NCBI RefSeq assembly: GCF_028453695.1
Contig: NC_135781.1
Coordinates: 15,995,640-16,059,639 of the forward strand
Reading direction: 5' to 3'
From: Augochlora pura
Lineage: Eukaryota; Arthropoda; Insecta; Hymenoptera; Halictidae
DNA: 64,000 nucleotides
The translations under genes and the position numbers were made by a program. Numbering within the stretch: position 1 is the stretch's first letter; every line of letters begins with the position of its first letter. This document shows, in pieces, positions 58,363 through 64,000 of the stretch. The notes under the pieces were generated by a model. That model worked only from the letters and a program-made list of their open reading frames with translations, made no database searches and was not told the DNA's origin.

Positions 58363-61300
58363 ATAAAAGTGTGTTTTTTAGTCTAATAATTTTAATAAAC
58401 TGAGAAGAAGGTGGCATTCCTCTTAGATTTATTTTACGTGTCATTATTAATTTTTCTACGTGTTATTTCCTAACCTGCAAATGGAAAATAATACTGATAT
58501 GTACAGTATGTAAAATAATTTCACATTTTAAGAATTTTCTCCCATAAAAACAATGGGTACTGTCAGAATTTAAAATAAATTATATAATCGACATTGACTA
58601 GTTCTATTAGTCTAGGGTTACTTTTGCAGCAATAGTTTAATGTTGACAGTTGACTCATTCATAAATTAGTACGCAGTAAAGCAGCTGTAATCGTAAACGA
58701 TCGCGTCATCCGGAGCAATTTAAAATTCCATTGCGATTATTATTCTAATGAATATTGCTAAGCTTATTTACGATATGGTACAGTCGTCGAGAAGCTTTTG
58801 AAAGTGCTTTCAGGAAGTGAAGTGTTCGAAGCTAGAGAAAATGTAGGAAATACTACTATATTTTACAGGTGTCGGTAGTAGAATGTGGCAGACCTCTAAA
58901 ACGGATAACTTAGGGATCAATAAATAGTTCAACGATTTAAATTCGCCGCACTAAAAAGATGAACGAAGTGTGCCTACCGGTTTGTATGTAACCAAGCATA
59001 TTAATAAACTGTTCGGTAGAGTAAACAAGCTTGAATTTAATTAGAGTTTCGATTTTATTTGATTGTGCGGATATCCGGCGGTTTAACGAACGAAGCCTTC
59101 ATCCGAGAAGCGATCGTAAAATCTCGGCTACAATTCTGCCCGCTATGGAAGACCAATCAATCCTCTTCCTTCTGCTATAGGTGCAGTCATTATAATATCA
59201 GCCATACGCTCCAGACATTAGAAAAACCCACTTCCCGGAAAATCGCAATTCGAACTGCTTTGCTGTTATCAATCACTTTTAATATTGCTGAAAACATCTG
59301 AAACTTGTTCGTCGACGTGTAACAAAATTACCACAGTCGGTCACACTGAAAATCATCCAACCATTTCTTCAATAATATTTACGAATCGAAGACCACTCTG
59401 GTAGTCTATAAAACGATTGCATATCGTTTGTCGTCCACGACAAATTGCAAAATCACCGTAAAATTACGTTGACAGGTCTCAGGTAGTCACGCGTATAAAT
59501 AACGAACGCGTCAGTCGACCTTTAACCCGATTTCGCGAAGATCCCGACACCGCCGGCGGAAGTACGCGTTCCCGCGAATATTCGATTGTGTTTCGTGCTC
59601 GTTAAGGCTGGTCGTGAATCAAGAAGGCGTGCACCGAATGATGCAACGCGAAAAACAAGCGGCGGCGAATTAGCGGGCTTCTAACGAGTGAGGCGCAGCA
59701 ATTTGTTGCGCGTTCCACGCAAATAGCTGTGCGAATAGGTCAACCGTACAGCGCGGTCCGTGGATAATGTATCTGTCGGTCATAAATCAACATTTTCAAT
59801 TTCTTTGAATTTAACTCTGTACAGGTGTCGCTCGAAAAAAAGTCTCGCACTTTATACTTCACCGTATCTCGTGTATCCCCGCGGTTCTCTTGTTCCGTGA
59901 AAATCGGAGCAGTCGTCGAGAACGTTTCACTCCGGTTTCATTTGAATCCATTCTATTTCCTCGCTTTATTTTAATTTCTAATTGTGAGCGGAATGTAGAC
60001 CACTCTACGTCGTTTTATTAATCCAATTTTTTCGCCCACTTTTATATCCTCAGCCTCTTGCATAATGAACGGCAATCTCGTGTGCAGATCGCCCGGATCT
60101 CTGTGTTATTCCAACGTAGGAAAACTTTGTACGTGCTATTTATACTTGAGAAAAATACAGTCCGTCTAATTTGAATCAACGGGGTCGTTTCGAATAGATA
60201 TTTATGTAGATTATTATTACCTGCTTGAATTCTTTTTAGCCGAATATTTGATTTATTATATGAACAAATTTGTATCCAAATAAATTTCTATGCTATCGAA
60301 TATATTTATTCGATAATTCTGTATAAAGGTATGAATTTTCGTAAGACTCGGCGATCTAGATATACATAGATTGATGCAATCCATGATGCAATGTATTGAA
60401 GTCACAAGTTTCACAGATTGTGCCTGCATCAACATTTTTTGTCTGTTTCCGCATGCCGGAAAAATTGCTCTGTTGCGTTGTAGATCACTTCTTGTGTCAT
60501 AAGAGACAAAGTCGATAATCGCGAGACGGCGGGACTGCGCGCGGCGTTGCAACTTCCGAGAGGTATTTATCCCAGTCGCGTAACAAGCGGAGAAGGTAGA
60601 CCGACCAGGTCAAAATGATTTATTATCGAAAAGTGGAAGGCCGCTCAAGGTTTTCCTTCTGTCCAATATTCTTTCCAGCCCGTTCCTTGTGCCGCGATCC
60701 CGCGCACAACGCAGCTTGTGCAATTGCAATTAAAGCGTGAATCGAACGTGAGCGGAATTTCGTTGCGTCGACTGGCGTTTCGATGATCGATGTTTTTGCG
60801 GAACGGGAGAAATGGCTGATGATTTTTCCAAGCAGATTCGTTTCGGTTGTCGATTAATCTTGGCGCGATATTTAGGTTACAATTGAGGCACGAAAGGATC
60901 GCGGTACTGTCGGTATCATGAATTTTATAAACGTTATGAATAACGGGTCAACGACCACAGGAAAAATCATATACATAATCGATAACGGGAGCAATTGTCG
61001 ACTATGCAGAAATGCATAGCTGGAATATATGTAATGATGTTTGTATTTTAACGAGGAAAATGTATCTATAATAAGATGTATAAATGTATTTATAGCAATA
61101 AGGCCAGTTATTAACTAGTTCTTGAAATCTTTAGCATTTTAGTCTTTAGCACATATTACGAGTTTTATTTCTTTTAGGTGAAATTACTGTGTATTCTTTT
61201 TGAGATAGTAAAACTATCAATTTGTTAATTTTTTTCAATTTCGGAACAATCGACTTCCATTTCGGAATTTAAGGAAGATTTTCGACGTTGCCTTCTTCAG

Positions 61301-62075
61301 ACAGCACCGATCATTTTATTTTCATTATCGCAGAGAATATTAAGTTTAAAAAATTAATTTCAAATTAAATTGTTAATTAGATTACAATGTCTGACGACCT
61401 GTACCATTCGTAAGCAAAGTAGGTTTTAGCCTGAGATTCATCTTATTGTGAACACGGTAAACATGTTGGATCGACGTCCTCTGTGATCTCGGAACATTAA
61501 TGACCCCTGTTAGCGACGGTATATTTGATTTTTGCTGGAGTCATTAAAGATATACATGATTAATGCGAGTCGATGAACGTTTCTTGCACGGAACCAAGAA
61601 TTGAGACGAGTCCAGGGTCCCTTTTTACGTCGGACGCGTTCAATAACAAGTGGCCAACATGCTCGCGACGGGTTTCACTACGCAAATGACCACGTGTTGC
61701 CAGGAACTGGCGGACTTGTTCAAAAGAGACAATTAGGACCGTCCTGGCAGGTCTCCATAAAATGACGCTGAAACGGCTTTTAAGCTTCCAGAAGAGTTGC
61801 GTGCACAAGAGGATTAAGTAGAGCAGAGGGTCAGCACATTAACCACGCCATTACAAAGAGTCCCAATTACGTATGTGCAATGCATTAACAACGGGCACGT
61901 GACTCATACGGGTCCACACAACCTACATAAAACGTCGCCTAATTTTGCCTTTTTACCGTCAGTGAAACATCGCCAGTGCAAGGTACGCCAAAAGTTTTGA
62001 GTCAGTCAACAATTTTAATATTGTGTAGCGCAATATTTTTGAACAACTAATAAAACGTTAAGGAGTTGACGTTTG
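58363..62075. other. long stretch with no confirmed gene
   Basis: CpG-richer parts at about 58960-59960, 60380-60980 and 61400-62000. Frames of up to 98 codons on either strand show no domain. TTTAATAAACTGAGAAG near 58390 recurs at about 63797. Confidence 0.4.
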
Positions 62076-62284
62076 TTAACATCTTAGGCATAGCTGAATT
62101 TTGCGCAAATGAATTTGTTCATAACTAATTACCATTTTTCTTGATATGCACTTTTCTTAGTATATAGTTAATATATTGTATATACACACTGTCACTTCAA
62201 TCGTTTACTTTAACAACTAATAATATAATTGAGTGAAACAGCCACGAAAGCCACTATAATGGAACCTCGTGCCTAAGAGGTTAA
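62076..62284. mobile_element. TTAA-type MITE, family J (209 bp)
   Basis: The ends are TTAACATCTTAGGCA and (reverse complement) TTAACCTCTTAGGCA, differing at one position. TTTGCGCAAA (62100-62109), a perfect palindrome, is centred 28.5 nt from the outer T. No coding frame. Confidence 0.82.
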
Positions 62285-63566
62285 ATTATCGACAACTATC
62301 AAAAATAAGTAAAGATTTGTGGTAAGTTAGCTAGCAATTTCTATTTCCAACTTGCAACGTTCTTACAATGATATATCACATCTGGTGACCAGAAGTTGAA
62401 TGTCAACTGAATCCTAGATCCCTAATTCACTCGGTTAACCTTTAGCCTTCACTAGACGAACAATGTGGATGACTTCATGAATGCAGTTCTTCGAGAAGCA
62501 GCGATGTCACTATTAAATTTACGGATTGATTTTTTAACGAAAGGACTAAAATATACTGAAGGCCATAAGAACGATCCACCCAACTTTCCTTATGGTATTT
62601 GTATTTTATTTGTAGAATAAGAAATAGAAAATGAGTGAATAGTTAGATTGAGAGTTTATAAAATGCTTACTTAACTGGATTCAAAACTTTCAAATCTGTT
62701 CAAATAGAATTTTTCCAAAGAAATAGTTTAGCTTATTGTAAATAATATTTCAGTTACCTTAATTAGCTTATCATTTATATTAAATGACATTTTACGCTTC
62801 TATCAATTGCATCAGGCTTCAACAATCTGCTAGGTAACAGTATCGAGCAGTACATTCCTTCAGCATGCCGCAGATATAAGAAAACAAAAATCTTGGTGTA
62901 TTGATTACCTAATCATATCGATGTCTAATCTTTATTACTAAGAATAACATCGAGTAGTTTTCGGTAAGTCTCGGTCGACAATTACCGTTCAACGTAAGCC
63001 GGGAATTCCTGTTTCTTCGAAACGTTCTTCTCTGCAATGAAACATTCAAATTCTCCGCGCGAGCACGGTATAACAACTGCATAATGCACTCGACAGTTTT
63101 TCCCGACAAATCCGGCTCGTTCCGAACATAAAAACACGCGCAATGCACTCGCACGACCTGCGATATACGTTTCTAATATTCAATTACATGCCGGCCGGCT
63201 GATGATTACACCTCGGAATGGCACGTACACGTGCGATTCCGCTGGCTACAAGGTATCCAGGATAATAATAATCGAGCCGCGGCGGCGGCGGACCTTCGAC
63301 GAGGTTCACGTCGTCGAGCATTACGTCGACAATCGTTTCTGCGTTTCGATTAGTTATCAGTGGCGCAAATCTAATTTGCGGGTGACTCGATCGAGTTACC
63401 TGCACGAAACAGCGTACACTGATTTTGCTGCGAAGAAAATTTATTGATCGCTCAGCGGTACGATAAATCGGACATTGATACAGTGAAATAAACATTTAAA
63501 ATGAATTTTAAAAATAGATACCAAATGTCTGTATTAATTGTACAATTGACAAAGGATGTACTTCTT
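62285..63566. other. no confirmed gene
   Basis: AT-rich to about 62800, then a CpG-richer block to 63460 with overlapping frames on both strands (up to 103 codons) and no recognisable domain. Confidence 0.4.
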
Positions 63567-63654
63567 TTAACAATTAGCTAATCGAATGGGGAGATCACCT
63601 CCACGTTTTAAATTAAGTCTTTGATGACTGAATGCACATTAATGACCGAATCGA
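63567..63654. mobile_element. left end of TTAA-type family E, copy 5
   Basis: TTAACAATTAGCTAATCG with AATGGGGAGATCACC following matches the tip at 54677. An imperfect palindrome around GATC is centred 27.5 nt from the outer T. The copy looks internally deleted relative to 54677-55167, because the same right flank (repeat R) follows much sooner. Confidence 0.6.
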
Positions 63655-63800
63655 TATAATTTCCACGGTATACGAATATTGAAGATGTAATTGATACAGT
63701 AAAAGTTTGCTTTAAAATTTTTATTTAAGTAAATGAAATACTGTGGTTTTATCAAATTTTTTAGATTTTTAGCGCGCTCGTCTAAATATTAATAGATTTA
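63655..63800. repeat. repeat R copy 2
   Basis: ATACGAATATTGAAG, TGAAATACTGTGG and GATTTTTAGCGCGCTCGT parallel 55186-55330 in order and spacing. Confidence 0.5.
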
Positions 63801-64000
63801 ATAAACTGAGAAGAGTGTAAGAAGATTTTTAAATTTATAAATTTATTGATAAATCGTAAAGTGTTTACAATGTACACCATTCATTACCAAATTATTGTGT
63901 AGCAAATGCAATATTTGTGTGTCCATTCAGAACAAGTTATTGGGTTCAGGCGATTTATTGAAATGTAAACATTACATTAAATTAAAATACTATTTATATG
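63801..64000. other. AT-rich, no gene seen
   Basis: No coding signal or element recognised up to the window end. Confidence 0.45.

Noticed and set aside
1..64000. tRNA, rRNA, conserved microRNA, LTR retrotransposon or LINE reverse transcriptase genes
   Set aside because: I looked for tRNA B-box-like sequences, a few well-known insect microRNA seeds and reverse-transcriptase motifs and found none I could support. This was a reading by eye, so small or diverged cases may be missed.

Overview
The window reads as insect nuclear DNA, most likely from a hymenopteran (ant, bee or relative). I infer this from the alternation of AT-rich stretches with CpG-rich blocks, the Tc1, mariner and pogo relics, and the many short TTAA-flanked elements. 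No bacterial-style operons, tRNA, rRNA or CRISPR array are visible. I could not recognise any intact host protein-coding gene on either strand: the longest open frames (up to about 230 codons) lie in GC-rich or low-complexity DNA and show no family motif. The window is therefore probably intergenic or intronic, and its readable content is mobile DNA.

Layout. 1-240 is a decayed minisatellite. 487-2007 is a complete but dead Tc1-type element with 190-bp inverted repeats and a transposase relic. 2056-2585 is an internally deleted mariner. A 100-N assembly gap lies at 3196-3295. 2961-4442 is a dense cluster of TTAA-type MITE ends. 7098-8096 is a 1-kb TTAA element inserted into an older repeat whose empty copy survives at 39525-39880. 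10798-11172, 30051-30319 and 42327-42682 are copies of a hairpin MITE (ends near TACAGGGTG). 13747-14579 is a TTAA element whose end module is tandemly amplified. 17411-18365 is a GACGTC-rich repeat split by a TTAA MITE. 20301-21158 is a large foldback. 26964-27148 and 51819-52247 are MITEs with pogo/Tigger-like or Tc1-like CAGT ends, and 52711-53145 looks like a pogo-type transposase C-terminus. 32211-32289 is a tiny palindromic mariner MITE resembling human MADE1. 45333-45560 is a TTAA MITE sitting in a 20-bp satellite. 53987-58362 is a second TTAA MITE cluster, with further ends at 62076-62284 and 63567. CpG-rich blocks lie between these (for example about 5.0-5.95, 11.8-13.0, 24.5-25.7, 28.6-29.95 and 30.6-32.0 kb) and may hold promoters or enhancers, but only weak core-promoter motifs can be pointed to.

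Main observation. About a dozen TTAA-flanked (piggyBac-type) families with otherwise unrelated sequence share one end architecture: TTAA, a short degenerate CNCTTNG-like tip, then a short palindrome whose centre lies close to 28 nt from the outermost T. The palindrome sequence differs between families while its position is constant. Three insertions can be matched to a reconstructed empty site inside this same window, which supports TTAA target duplication directly.
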